Assembly (NCBI GenBank): GCA_045603745.1
Contig: JAZUMQ010000052.1
Location: 24,224 to 88,223, forward strand
Direction of reading: 5' to 3'
DNA: 64,000 nucleotides
Source: RGIG995 sp045603745
GTDB lineage: Bacteria > Bacillota > Clostridia > Oscillospirales > UBA644
Position 1 is the stretch's first letter, and each line of letters opens with the position of its first letter. The position numbers were made by a program, and so were the translations under genes. Of this stretch, positions 30,217 through 39,233 are shown piece after piece. The notes beneath the pieces are model-generated. The model did not search any database, was not told where the DNA came from, and was given only the letters and a program-made list of their open reading frames with translations.

Positions 30217-31638
30217 TTAATTCTCAAAATTATTACGTGTCACAATTTTCTCTAATCGACGTTTTTTTGCCAAACGAAGAACGGTAAAAAACACTGCAAA
30301 ACACATTAATACCAATATGACAATCATAGTAACCGCAAGAGTCCGATAATCCGCTTGTTCATAATTATCATCGGATTGCATTAAGTCAGTATCAATATTT
30401 GTGTTGGTATCCGTAGTTGTGTTTTCAATATCAGTATCCGTAATTTCCGGTTCGGGTTCCACCCAAGTAGTCAAACATTCTTCCGGGATATTCTCTAAAA
30501 AATCATTTTTTAACGTATCCGGGCCAACCGTTGTAGAATACAATCCGAACAAACCGTTTCCATATCTTGCCCGATTATCCAATGACATTGAGAAAAAGGT
30601 TCGTTGCGATACGTGTTGATCGAACCCGGCTTGTGCCATATCATAAGCATTGACTCCGCCAAAAGCCGATAATTCTTTTTCTTTCCAGTTAATAAAAATC
30701 TGATTTTCCTGATACAAATGGAGATAACATTTTTTCGTTTCCCACGTTCCATACATACTCAAACTATCCGGAAACCGTTCCGAATCGTTAGCGGCAGAAA
30801 GGGCCTGCTCCGACAAGACTTTTGCATTCAGGATATGGGCACCGTGACCGTATTCTCCGTCCAAATCGTGACCAACAATCACTTCCGGTTTGAATCGGCG
30901 AATGTTTTCTACTAAAAATTCCAAAACTTCTTCTTCGGGATAATATGACTGCGCTTGTTTCAGATTTGCACAGTATTTATCAATAAATTCGGAGATAACC
31001 GGGTAATTACGAACCCCCACCGTCCAAAGACCGTTAATCAGTTCATGATGCCGACCATAAACGTGTTTCATCAAATACACAACTTGGATTTTATATCCCA
31101 ATTCTCCCGCATAATATGGCATCGTTCCTCCAAACCAAAGATGTTCATCGTCTGCGTGGGTGGGCAATAAAAGAAAATCCGCTTTTTCGCAAGGAGGTTC
31201 CCAAACTTGTACAAAATCGGGCAATTCTCCCTCACCCAACAGATATACATCTGCCAAATACCCTTCCCCTTCCCATGTAAGGGTGTAAGATTTTTCTCCT
31301 TGCAAGGCTTTGTATTCATGCCAAAAACCATATTCTCCGCCGGAAACAGAATCGCTTTCTCCCACCAAATTCCAAAGAGGCGGTGTATGATTCCACATGA
31401 GATAAATACCGAAAATCGGTTCATCGGAAGTAATTTGCAGTTCAAAATCTTCTTTAGAAGAACACGCAGTGGTTACCGTACGATCACATAACCGGGAAAC
31501 AGATCCACTCCCCGAAATCAATTGAAAAGAATTTTTTTTCGTAATATCTTTCGCTACAGTAGATTCTTCTCCATAAAAAGTAAAAACTATTGCAAAAAAA
31601 CATGCAAAAAACAAAAAAGTACCGGCGATTCTTTTCAT
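30217..31638 (-). CDS. PIG-L-family deacetylase, exported and membrane-anchored
   Basis: A 473-residue protein. N-terminal signal/anchor (residues 5-22), then a domain of about 130 residues without a clear family, then a PIG-L/LmbE deacetylase core with LLPTHADDEHLWFGG (zinc site HxDDE) and GHDLDGEYGHGAH as the second half. A Thr/Asp-rich linker leads to a C-terminal membrane helix (LAVTMIVILVLMCFAVFFTV) and a positive tail, so the enzyme faces outward. PIG-L enzymes remove acetyl groups from N-acetyl sugars; a cell-wall or surface glycan substrate is likely. It has a TTGACA-N17-TATAAT promoter. Confidence 0.85.
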   Translation of the reverse strand: MKRIAGTFLFFACFFAIVFTFYGEESTVAKDITKKNSFQLISGSGSVSRLCDRTVTTACSSKEDFELQITSDEPIFGIYLMWNHTPPLWNLVGESDSVSGGEYGFWHEYKALQGEKSYTLTWEGEGYLADVYLLGEGELPDFVQVWEPPCEKADFLLLPTHADDEHLWFGGTMPYYAGELGYKIQVVYLMKHVYGRHHELINGLWTVGVRNYPVISEFIDKYCANLKQAQSYYPEEEVLEFLVENIRRFKPEVIVGHDLDGEYGHGAHILNAKVLSEQALSAANDSERFPDSLSMYGTWETKKCYLHLYQENQIFINWKEKELSAFGGVNAYDMAQAGFDQHVSQRTFFSMSLDNRARYGNGLFGLYSTTVGPDTLKNDFLENIPEECLTTWVEPEPEITDTDIENTTTDTNTNIDTDLMQSDDNYEQADYRTLAVTMIVILVLMCFAVFFTVLRLAKKRRLEKIVTRNNFEN

Positions 31639-31667
31639 ATTTCCTCCATTATTGTACTATTTAACTC

Positions 31668-31696
31668 ATTATAACATCTGTTTTAAACTTTGTCAA
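31668..31696 (-). promoter_or_regulatory. Promoter of the PIG-L deacetylase gene
   Basis: On the minus strand TTGACA (31696-31691), 17-base spacer, TATAAT (31673-31668). Confidence 0.8.
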
Positions 31697-31761
31697 GAGC
31701 AAGCCGATTTTGACTTTTTTGAAACATCAAGTCGATAAAAGCATTTTTTTTAACAAATTTC

Positions 31762-31790
31762 TTGACAATATCCCAAATTTGCGATATAAT
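31762..31790 (+). promoter_or_regulatory. Promoter of mscL
   Basis: TTGACA (31762-31767), 17-base spacer, TATAAT (31785-31790), 35 bases before the start. Confidence 0.85.
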
Positions 31791-31825
31791 AGTTTCATAA
31801 ATCTATAAAAAGAGAGGAATTTACA

Positions 31826-32332
31826 ATGAAAACGACATTTTTCAAGGATTTTAAAGCTTTTATCACAAGAGGCAGTGTCATCGACATGGCTGTCGGTGTC
31901 GTCATCGGCGGTTCATTCGGTAAAATTGTTACAGGACTTGTCAATTACATCATTAACCCCTGCGTTGCTCTGTTTGTAAAAAGCGGAAGCTTGGATTCCA
32001 TTAAAACCGTGATCACTTCCGAAGTGCTTGACGAAGCCGGAGAAGTTCTGACTCCCGAAGTTGCAATTCTGTGGGGAACTTGGGCACAAACGATAATTGA
32101 TTTTCTGATTACTGCACTGTGTATTTTCTGTGTTCTTCGTGTTATCATGATTGCTAAAAACAAAATGGAAGCTAAGAAAATTGCGGCAGAACAAGCAAAA
32201 GCCGAAGAAGAAAAAGCAAAGGCCGATGAAGCTGCAGCCGCGCTGGAAGCACGTCAAAACGCCTTGGAAGAAGCCCAGCTCAGTCAAGCTAAACTTCTGG
32301 AAGAAATCAGAGATATTCTCAAAACTAAATAA
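31826..32332 (+). CDS. mscL: Large-conductance mechanosensitive channel MscL
   Basis: A 168-residue MscL. FFKDFKAFITRGSVIDMAVGVVIGGSFGKIVTGLV is the N-terminal amphipathic helix plus pore helix TM1 with its glycine/alanine pattern. A periplasmic loop follows, then TM2 (IIDFLITALCIFCVLRVIMI). The cytoplasmic end is a long Ala/Glu/Lys coiled coil, about 30 residues longer than in E. coli MscL. The pentamer opens under membrane tension to release solutes in hypo-osmotic shock. It stands alone with its own promoter and terminator. Confidence 0.96.
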   Translation: MKTTFFKDFKAFITRGSVIDMAVGVVIGGSFGKIVTGLVNYIINPCVALFVKSGSLDSIKTVITSEVLDEAGEVLTPEVAILWGTWAQTIIDFLITALCIFCVLRVIMIAKNKMEAKKIAAEQAKAEEEKAKADEAAAALEARQNALEEAQLSQAKLLEEIRDILKTK

Positions 32333-32347
32333 ATCAAAGAAATACTT

Positions 32348-32382
32348 AAATGCATCACTAAAGATTGGTGGTGCATTTTTCT
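32348..32382 (+). terminator. Terminator of mscL
   Basis: AATGCATCAC pairs with GTGGTGCATT (G-T tolerated), followed by TTT. Confidence 0.75.
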
Positions 32383-32419
32383 GTGAAAAAATTGGAGATA
32401 AGTTTATCAAAATAACCAC

Positions 32420-32448
32420 TTGATTTTTTTTAAATAATGTGATATAAT
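32420..32448 (+). promoter_or_regulatory. Promoter of ssrA
   Basis: TTGATT (32420-32425), 17-base spacer, TATAAT (32443-32448), 17 bases before the RNA 5' end. Confidence 0.8.
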
Positions 32449-32465
32449 AATCAAGCATCATATTC

Positions 32466-32808
32466 GGGGGCGTACCGGATTTCGACGGGGATTTGAAACC
32501 CTGATGTGCGAGCAGTGCGCAAATCACTTAAACTTGCAATTTTAAAATTAAACGCTAATTCTAACGAATTGGTCGCTGCCTAATTAGGCAGCCGTTCCCT
32601 CCCGGAGGACTGCGGCCGGGAACGGAGCGTCGACAAGCAGTGAACGTTACTTGACGGTGTCGAGAGTCATTTAATGAACAATTTCGGCTATCCCGGTGAC
32701 GGATTTGTCTCTTGTTCCTATCCGGCGAACACAAACAACCGACTACGCTCGTAGTACATCTTGGCAACGGATCTTCGGACACGGGTTCAACTCCCGTCGC
32801 CTCCACCA
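32466..32808 (+). ncRNA. ssrA: tmRNA
   Basis: The 5' end GGGGGCGTACCGGATTTCG and 3' end GGTTCAACTCCCGTCGCCTCCACCA-type tRNA-like half form the alanyl tRNA-like domain; GGGGGCG pairs with CGCCTCC. The tag frame ends ...GAA TTG GTC GCT GCC TAA. With GCT after TTAAAC as resume codon, the tag is ANSNELVAA, ending in the usual protease signal-like VAA. It rescues stalled ribosomes and tags the product for degradation. Length 343 nt is normal. Confidence 0.95.
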
Positions 32809-32816
32809 AAACAAAA

Positions 32817-32849
32817 AATCCCGAAACTGCAACAGTTTCGGGATTTTTC
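32817..32849 (+). terminator. Terminator of ssrA
   Basis: ATCCCGAAACTG-CAA-CAGTTTCGGGAT followed by TTTTCC; perfect 12-bp stem. Confidence 0.9.
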
Positions 32850-32912
32850 CTTTATTATCAATACTTTAAGCGTTTTTCGTTATTCCGAAATCTTGGTGTG
32901 TTTCGTTTGATT

Positions 32913-32974
32913 TTCCGACACAAAACATACAATTCCGACACGAATTCCGACACGAAACACCTTTTCTTTGTTCA
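32913..32974. repeat. TTCCGACAC(A/G)AA short repeats and att-like core after ssrA
   Basis: TTCCGACACAAA at 32913, TTCCGACACGAA at 32933 and again at 32945. Next comes CCTTTTCTTTGTT at 32960-32972, matching the minus-strand core of the island repeats (AACAAAGAAAAGG). Arrays like this often flank integrase-bound attachment regions. Confidence 0.5.
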
Positions 32975-33032
32975 TCTTCAGGTCCTCCTTAAATTTTAAA
33001 TCCAAATTCCGTAATCATCATCGTAACTGTCT

Positions 33033-35750
33033 TCAGACCTTGACCGTGTCAAGGTTCAAGGTGTACAAGAACGAAGCCACCGATTTTTGAAGTCCGCTTT
33101 TTACGTGGATCTTCTTCGTTGGCTTCGTTAACATCTTATTCAGCGTTTCCGCTTTCTTCCGAGCCTTTTGTTTCAACTCGGTCACTCGCACCCGTTCCAT
33201 CTTTCCACGTTCGATCTCGTCCCGATTCTGCCGCCAGGCGGTCAGTTTTTCCCGCTGAACGAAATCTTTCACCACCGGCGCCGTTGTAATGAGTTGCATG
33301 GAGCGTCTCACTTGGCTTGCCAAAATGGTTTCCCGGTTCCGTTCTGTCAGAAGTGCGTCCATTTCGGAAGAAACGTAGGGTTTTCCCTTTTCTCGGTCGT
33401 GCCGCATTTTCAGAATTTTCTCGGAAAGGCTTCGCACTTTTGCCTCGTGCTTCTTCAATTCCCTTTCCTTTTTCTGATAATCTTTCAAATGCGCTGCCAG
33501 TTGGTCTCCCCCACGCTTGGAAAGATCTGCAGTTTTCAGATCTACGTTAACAAGAATTTCACGGGTGGAGTTTAGTTTGCGTTGGTATTTTTCTTTGCTT
33601 TCGGAAAATTCTTCGCCAATTCCCGACAGAACTCCAAAGCTTCTTCTGGTGTATTGCTTTGTCTGATAAGAGGAATCATTCGTTTGGCGAGAGCTTCCCT
33701 CGACTCTTCTTCGATACTCGCTATAAGAATCAACATCGCTTCTGTTGTAGGATTGTAGTATTCCTTGTCCAAAAGACTCCTCAATACACCACAACGGTAA
33801 AGGTGCTTTCCTTCTTTCATTTTCAATCACGCTTTCCGCAACATCTGTTGCTCCTTCTTGTGGGTCAGTTGTGATTCGGATGATTTTTGTAATTTCAGGT
33901 GACTTAATAGTCCCCTTTACATACATAATAACGTCCGGACACTCAAAAGAATAAATAACCGCTTCACCTTGTTCGGTGATTGCATACTTATTCCTGTTGT
34001 GCTTGAAGTCCGCGAATCGGGAGAGTAAAACTTCCCGTTCTTTCGCGGTAATAACTCCGTTGTAACTTGCCCATCCGAAATTATTATACTGCTTTTCGGT
34101 ATATTTGTCAAGTCCTTTTTTCGCCTGCTCCCGAACCTCGGAATCCCCAAGTTTTCCATCGGCGTCCTGGTAATTCCGGGCGGCGTCGACAAGAGCGTCT
34201 TCAAACAAGGCGTGAAGCTCGGAAAGAACGTCGTCCATCTTCTGCAGATACTGTGCTTCGGGTCTACCCTTGTAATTGGCGTAGGCATTTCGGATCCGCT
34301 TCAGAACGTTGGCAAAGAAATCTTTGATCTTCGCTCCGAGCTTTTTGTCGGTCTTATTCAGCTCTGCCAATTTTTGCGCGGCGTTACTGTCCAACAACAT
34401 ACGCTCGCAGGCGTCGGCAACCAACTCGCTCATGGCGTAGTCGTAGTCGGTTGTATTCAGTTCCGCCATCTTCTCACGAACCAGTTGATCCGTAGCAACA
34501 CCGTGTTCGGCATAGTTCTTCAGTAAGAAATTCGCAAACGTCTCGTATTTTGCCGGAGACCAGTCCTCGATGAAGTGCACGAGCTCGTGAGAAAGAGTGA
34601 ACAGAACCGATTCTTCTCCGCTTTCGATCTTCGCAATATCCAAGTGAATACTTCCGTCTTTCGGATCATACCAACCGTTGGTTCTTGCTTCTCTCGAATC
34701 CTTGGGAGCGTATTGAGAATTGTAAAAATGCACCGTGTTCCCGATGGCAGCAATCACGGTACCCGCAAATGCGATCTCGTCCCTCTGCTTCTCCGTCAGA
34801 TCGTCCAGGTTGATCCGTTCGTCATAGAAAACTTTACCCTTGACAATTTCCGAATTTTGTGGTATACTATTGTTAACGAGTGTAGTGGATTTGACGCCGG
34901 CCTTGCTTGAATTAAGCTTGGATGTGGCAACTTTGTCAACAGCTACACCCGTTTCTTTTTCCACGCGCACATCATAGAGAATTCTTCTTCCATCTCTTGA
35001 ATTTGCTATTTTCAACTCAACAGGGTAAAGAATCCCGTCATCTGCCAACAGATAGCTTTTTCGAATTTCCCATCCATATAAATCAAGCCACTGATGTTCA
35101 TTTTTCTTTCTCAATTCAACATGTTCTGAATTTTCAATCAACCTAACAACAGAAATAACGGCTTGCTTTTTTAAGGAATCCTTTACATATTTTAATTTTC
35201 CAACAACGAGATGATTATTCTTTGCCCCGTCTTTATACACCCTCTCGGTTGGCGTTGCAAACTCGACCATAATGGAATCTCCATCAAAAACGATGGGGAT
35301 CTTTTTTGTCAAAATCATTCTTTCAACAAAGTTTTCAAATGATTTTTGATGTCTCTTTATTTTATTGTAGCTATTCTTATCAATATTAACAACATTCTCA
35401 TAGATTTTTCCGTCCGACCCAACAATTCTTACGCCCTTTCTACGTGCAGAGCTGCTCTGCTTTTTTATCTTCGCACGTTCGATAGACTTCCGAACCCGCT
35501 CCACCTTTTCGTTGGTATCCAATTCTCGAAGCCCTTGCCCCAGTTTCAAAGCGGTCTGTTGATCAACCTCGGACAATCCGGCAAAATAACTGTCGGCGCT
35601 GATGTCTTTCCCTACCGTCTGAAAACCGTGCTTTCCGTACAGGAGAACCCCTTCCATCATACCGTGAACGTAGTCTTCCCCCGGCATACTTCCGTGCCGC
35701 AAACCGAAATATCGGCGTTGTTTTTTTACAACAAAACAGTCGTTGCTCAT
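33033..35750 (-). pseudogene. Remnant of a phage/ICE large polyvalent protein with metallopeptidase domain
   Basis: The open frame runs from about 35750 (ATG, no ribosome site) and encodes about 905 residues. Its middle has a zinc-peptidase signature SHELVHFIEDW (HExxH) with flanking segments typical of domains in very large polyvalent proteins of phages and conjugative elements. Earlier parts hold LPD-like segments (FDGDSIMVEFATPTERVY), later parts a long Lys/Glu-rich helix. Such proteins are usually much longer, and this one begins with neither promoter nor RBS and sits alone behind ssrA, a favoured integration site. I read it as a fragment left by a lost element; it could still be expressed. 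The longer frame to 35843 overlaps the amidase gene and is unlikely. Confidence 0.6.
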
Positions 35751-35770
35751 ACAATGTATAGGGTGATGAT

Positions 35771-36250
35771 ATGAAAGAAATCTCTTATGATCGAAATGCA
35801 GCCGTAAAATATGCTCGGGCGTGGGCAATGGAACGGAACCCAAAGTATTACGATTTTGAACATATTGGCGGAGACTGCACTAATTTTGTATCGCAATGTA
35901 TTTTTGCCGGGGCGAAAGTAATGAATTATACACCTACTTTTGGCTGGTATTACCATTCCCTTTCCGACCGCGCTCCGGCGTGGAGTGGAGTAGAATATCT
36001 ATACGATTTTCTCAACAAAAATCAATCTGTAGGACCGTACGCATCGATTGTATCTCAAGAAAAAGTATTTCCCGGTGACATCGTACAGCTTGGGAAAAAG
36101 AATGGACATTTTTATCATACCTTAATAATCACATCAATCTCCCCCATTATTCTTGTTTGCGCACACTCTTATGATGCGATAGACCGTCCTTTACCTTCTT
36201 ATGATTACGAATCGGCTCGATTTCTTCATATTATCGGTGTAAGAGAGTAA
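35771..36250 (+). CDS. Putative amidase-domain protein (Amidase_6)
   Basis: A 159-residue protein, starting after GGGTGATG, with YDRNAAVKYARAWAMERNPKYYDFEHIGGDCTNFVSQC: the catalytic Cys of the amidase_6/NlpC-like fold lies in GGDCTNFVSQC. A conserved His appears in GHFYHTLII, and a further polar residue in CAHSYDA. The family cleaves amide bonds in cell-wall or secreted material, but no signal peptide is visible here, so location is unclear. It stands 20 bases from the start of the divergent phage remnant. Confidence 0.82.
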   Translation: MKEISYDRNAAVKYARAWAMERNPKYYDFEHIGGDCTNFVSQCIFAGAKVMNYTPTFGWYYHSLSDRAPAWSGVEYLYDFLNKNQSVGPYASIVSQEKVFPGDIVQLGKKNGHFYHTLIITSISPIILVCAHSYDAIDRPLPSYDYESARFLHIIGVRE

Positions 36251-36278
36251 TTTACTTACTATTTACATAACAAATAAA

Positions 36279-36427
36279 TATACCATATTGGTGTATTTCA
36301 TTTAATTGAAAATATCAAATATGAATGTAAAATTTAGAAAAAATAATAAAATTAAAAATTCGAGATTTTATTGTGTTTTCAGCAATAATTCGACACTTGA
36401 ATTAATTTTTTATACCATATTGGTATA
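36279..36427. promoter_or_regulatory. Pair of 17-bp TATACC-ATATT-GGTATA palindromes
   Basis: TATACCATATTGGTGTA at 36279-36295 and the perfect palindrome TATACCATATTGGTATA at 36411-36427. They lie between the amidase and DinB genes in otherwise AT-rich DNA (36251-36536), which contains no gene. Probable operators for a dimeric repressor not encoded nearby. Confidence 0.55.
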
Positions 36428-36476
36428 TTATAAAAATGCAAAAAATCTTTAGCTTACCACACATTTCAACTTGAAC

Positions 36477-36505
36477 TTGACAAGGATTTCTTTTTGTGAT
36501 AAAAT
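36477..36505 (+). promoter_or_regulatory. Promoter of the DinB-like gene
   Basis: TTGACA (36477-36482), 17-base spacer, TAAAAT (36500-36505). Confidence 0.75.
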
Positions 36506-36536
36506 AACTTAAAACAGTTCACAAGGAGTATCTAAC

Positions 36537-37244
36537 ATGATCATACGTTGTGTTTGGGAACATAATGGAAATGACACTTTATTATACGCCATTGATTATC
36601 CGGGTGCGTACACCCGGGGGAAGAATAAAGAAGAAGCCGTTCTAAAGATGCAAAAAGAAATTTGCTCATTTTTAAACTGGTGTGACACCCCAATCTCAGA
36701 AAGCATCTCCGTTGTAATTGAACAAGAAAAAGCATCTAAATTAGAGATTTCCGATGCAGATTCCGATGTAATTTTTGATACCGAAAGAACACCTCTGACA
36801 ATGGAGGAATATCTGGAATTAAAATCCTTAGCATTAAAATCTGCAATTTGCTTTCAAAAACTTTTTGATTCAATTCCGGACAAAGACAAGACCGATCTCC
36901 AGACACGAAATACATTCTACGGAGAAATCCCCAGAACCGCGAAAGAAATGTATGAACATACAAAGAACGTAAACTCTTATTATTTCGGCGAAATCGGACT
37001 AAATACAGACAATAATGGGTCGATTTACGAGTGCAGAAAAAGAGGCTTTGATCGCTTGGAAAGAAATTCGGACTTTTTAAATTTACCGATCTTTGATGGA
37101 AATTACGGCGAAGAATGGTCTTTAAATAAGGTTTTGCGCCGCTTTGTTTGGCACGATCGTATTCACGCAAAAGCTATGTATCGAATGGCGATCCGAATCT
37201 TTGGGAAAGATTCTGTTCCAAACGTATTTCATTTTGAATTATAA
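36537..37244 (+). CDS. DinB-superfamily protein with HicB-like N-domain
   Basis: A 235-residue protein. The first 60 residues (YAIDYPGAYTRGKNKEEAVLKMQKEI) resemble the HicB fold, a small beta-sheet domain. The C-terminal part, ending WSLNKVLRRFVWHDRIHAKAMYRMAIRIFG, is a DinB/YfiT-like four-helix bundle; H-x3-H in WHDRIHAKAM supplies putative metal ligands. DinB-like proteins are metal-dependent thiol transferases or of unknown role. CACAAGGAG precedes the start. Confidence 0.75.
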   Translation: MIIRCVWEHNGNDTLLYAIDYPGAYTRGKNKEEAVLKMQKEICSFLNWCDTPISESISVVIEQEKASKLEISDADSDVIFDTERTPLTMEEYLELKSLALKSAICFQKLFDSIPDKDKTDLQTRNTFYGEIPRTAKEMYEHTKNVNSYYFGEIGLNTDNNGSIYECRKRGFDRLERNSDFLNLPIFDGNYGEEWSLNKVLRRFVWHDRIHAKAMYRMAIRIFGKDSVPNVFHFEL

Positions 37245-37289
37245 GAAAAATACGCCGATATTTTCCGGGGGATTTTTTTATTTTAAGGA

Positions 37290-39233
37290 TTATTCCAACT
37301 CAAAAGCACCAGTGTAAAGCTGATAATACGTCCCTTTCTCAGCAAGGAGTTTTTCGTGATCACCTCGCTCGATGATGCGTCCGTGATCAAGAACCATAAT
37401 AACATCGGAGTTCATGATAGTGGAAAGACGGTGCGCAATTACAAACACCGTACGTCCTTCCATCAATTTATCCATACCGCGTTGAACAATAGCTTCCGTG
37501 CGGGTGTCAATGGAAGACGTTGCTTCATCAAGGATCATGACTGGGGGATCTGCAACAGCGGCACGGGCAATAGAGATTAACTGCCGTTGTCCTTGAGAAA
37601 GGTTCGCTCCGTTACCGGAGAGCATGGTATCGTATCCGTCGGGCAAACGGGTGATAAAATCGTCAGCGCCCGCCAATTTAGCGGCGGCAATACATTGTTC
37701 ATCGGTAGCCTCCAAATTTCCGTAACGAATATTTTCCATCACTGTTCCGGTAAACAAATTCGTTTCCTGAAGCACGATCCCGAGAGAACGACGCAGATCG
37801 GATTTCTTAATTTTATTGATATTAATTCCGTCGTAACGAATCTTTCCGTCGGCAATATCATAAAAGCGATTGATCAAGTTTGTAATGGTCGTTTTTCCGG
37901 CACCGGTGGCACCGACAAAGGCAACCTTTTGCCCCGGTTCCGCATAAACGGAAACGTCGTGAAGAACAGTCTTTCCTTCTTCATACCCAAAATCCACCTC
38001 AGTCATACGGACGTCCCCTTGCAGTAAGGTATAAGTGAGAGTTCCATCGGTATGTGGGTGTTTCCATGCCCAATGTCCGGTATGCGTTTTAGATTCAGTA
38101 ATCGAACCGTCTTCCGCAACATTTGCGTTAACCAAAGTAACGTATCCATCATCAGATTCCGGCTGTTGATCCATTAATTTGAAGATTCGTTCTGCACCGG
38201 CAAGCGCCATGGCAATTTGGTTAAACTGTTGGGAAACCTGATTCATATTTCCGGTAAATTGTTTCGTCATATTCAAAAACGGAACAACAATGTCTATGGA
38301 AAAAGCAAGTCCGGAAATAGCAAAATTCGGAGTATCCAGCAACAGGAACAAACCACCAACGATTGCCACGAGAACATAAAGGATATTTCCGATATTACCA
38401 ATAATCGGCCCCATCATATTTGCATAGGCATGAGCGCGGAACGCAACATCAAAAAGACCTTCGTTGAGTTGATCAAACCCCTCTTTGGTTTTTTCTTCGC
38501 GACAAAAGACTTTTATGACTTTTTGCCCGTTCATCATTTCTTGAATATATCCTTCAGTCTTACCAAAGGCCTTTTGTTGACGAATAAAGTATTTTGCCGA
38601 GCCGCCGCCAACGACCTTTGTCACAAAGAACATCGCAACGACTCCAAGCAAAACAACCAAGGTCATCCAAACGCTATACCAAAGCATAATGATCAACACC
38701 GACGTGACGACGATCAACGCCTGTAAAATGCTCGGCAGCGATTGAGAAACCAACTGACGTAACGTGTCAATATCATTCGTGTAATAACTCATAATATCGC
38801 CGTGCTTGTTGGTATCAAAAAATTTAATGGGAAGATTTTGCATTCCATCAAACATTTTGCGACGGAGTTTGCTTAAAAATCCTTGAGTAATATACGCCAT
38901 CAACTGAGTCTGAACCGTAATCAAAACGATGGAACAAACGTAAAGTCCGGCAAGAATCAAGACAAGAGGAATGATTTCTCCCATTGCAGATTGCCAATCG
39001 GTTGAACCCGCCTCAAGATGAGATACGATAACCTTCAAAACCCGTTGTTGAAAGATTGACGGAATGGACGCTACCGCAGAGGCAAAAACAATACAAACCA
39101 AGACGATCGGAAGCAATGCAGGATAAGAAGAAAACAGTAATTTTATAACCCGACCGAAGATTTTGAAATCGATCTTACGTCCGCCAGGGCCGGGCTGTCT
39201 TCCGGGACCTTTTACAGGCATCGGCTTACTCAT
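37290..39233 (-). CDS. ABC exporter half-transporter, subunit 2 (YheH-like)
   Basis: A 647-residue half-transporter; the ATG at 39233 overlaps the upstream gene's end by 8 bases and begins MSKPMPVKG. Six membrane helices (about 30-330) precede a nucleotide-binding domain with Walker A GATGAGKT, signature LSQGQRQ (normally LSGGQ) and Walker B MILDEATSS. A 50-residue insert lies between the halves (DDGYVTLVNANVAEDGS...), as in YheH-type subunits. It forms a heterodimer with the next subunit, which has the canonical LSGGQ-like motif, and probably exports drugs or lipids. Confidence 0.93.
   Translation of the reverse strand: MSKPMPVKGPGRQPGPGGRKIDFKIFGRVIKLLFSSYPALLPIVLVCIVFASAVASIPSIFQQRVLKVIVSHLEAGSTDWQSAMGEIIPLVLILAGLYVCSIVLITVQTQLMAYITQGFLSKLRRKMFDGMQNLPIKFFDTNKHGDIMSYYTNDIDTLRQLVSQSLPSILQALIVVTSVLIIMLWYSVWMTLVVLLGVVAMFFVTKVVGGGSAKYFIRQQKAFGKTEGYIQEMMNGQKVIKVFCREEKTKEGFDQLNEGLFDVAFRAHAYANMMGPIIGNIGNILYVLVAIVGGLFLLLDTPNFAISGLAFSIDIVVPFLNMTKQFTGNMNQVSQQFNQIAMALAGAERIFKLMDQQPESDDGYVTLVNANVAEDGSITESKTHTGHWAWKHPHTDGTLTYTLLQGDVRMTEVDFGYEEGKTVLHDVSVYAEPGQKVAFVGATGAGKTTITNLINRFYDIADGKIRYDGININKIKKSDLRRSLGIVLQETNLFTGTVMENIRYGNLEATDEQCIAAAKLAGADDFITRLPDGYDTMLSGNGANLSQGQRQLISIARAAVADPPVMILDEATSSIDTRTEAIVQRGMDKLMEGRTVFVIAHRLSTIMNSDVIMVLDHGRIIERGDHEKLLAEKGTYYQLYTGAFELE

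Noticed and set aside
33572..33826. An 84-codon frame inside the polyvalent-protein remnant
   Set aside because: The overlapping long frame has continuous phage-type sequence through this stretch; the short frame has no ribosome site, although its product looks protein-like.
35751..35843. N-terminal extension of the polyvalent-protein frame
   Set aside because: It runs into the divergent amidase gene and lacks a ribosome site.
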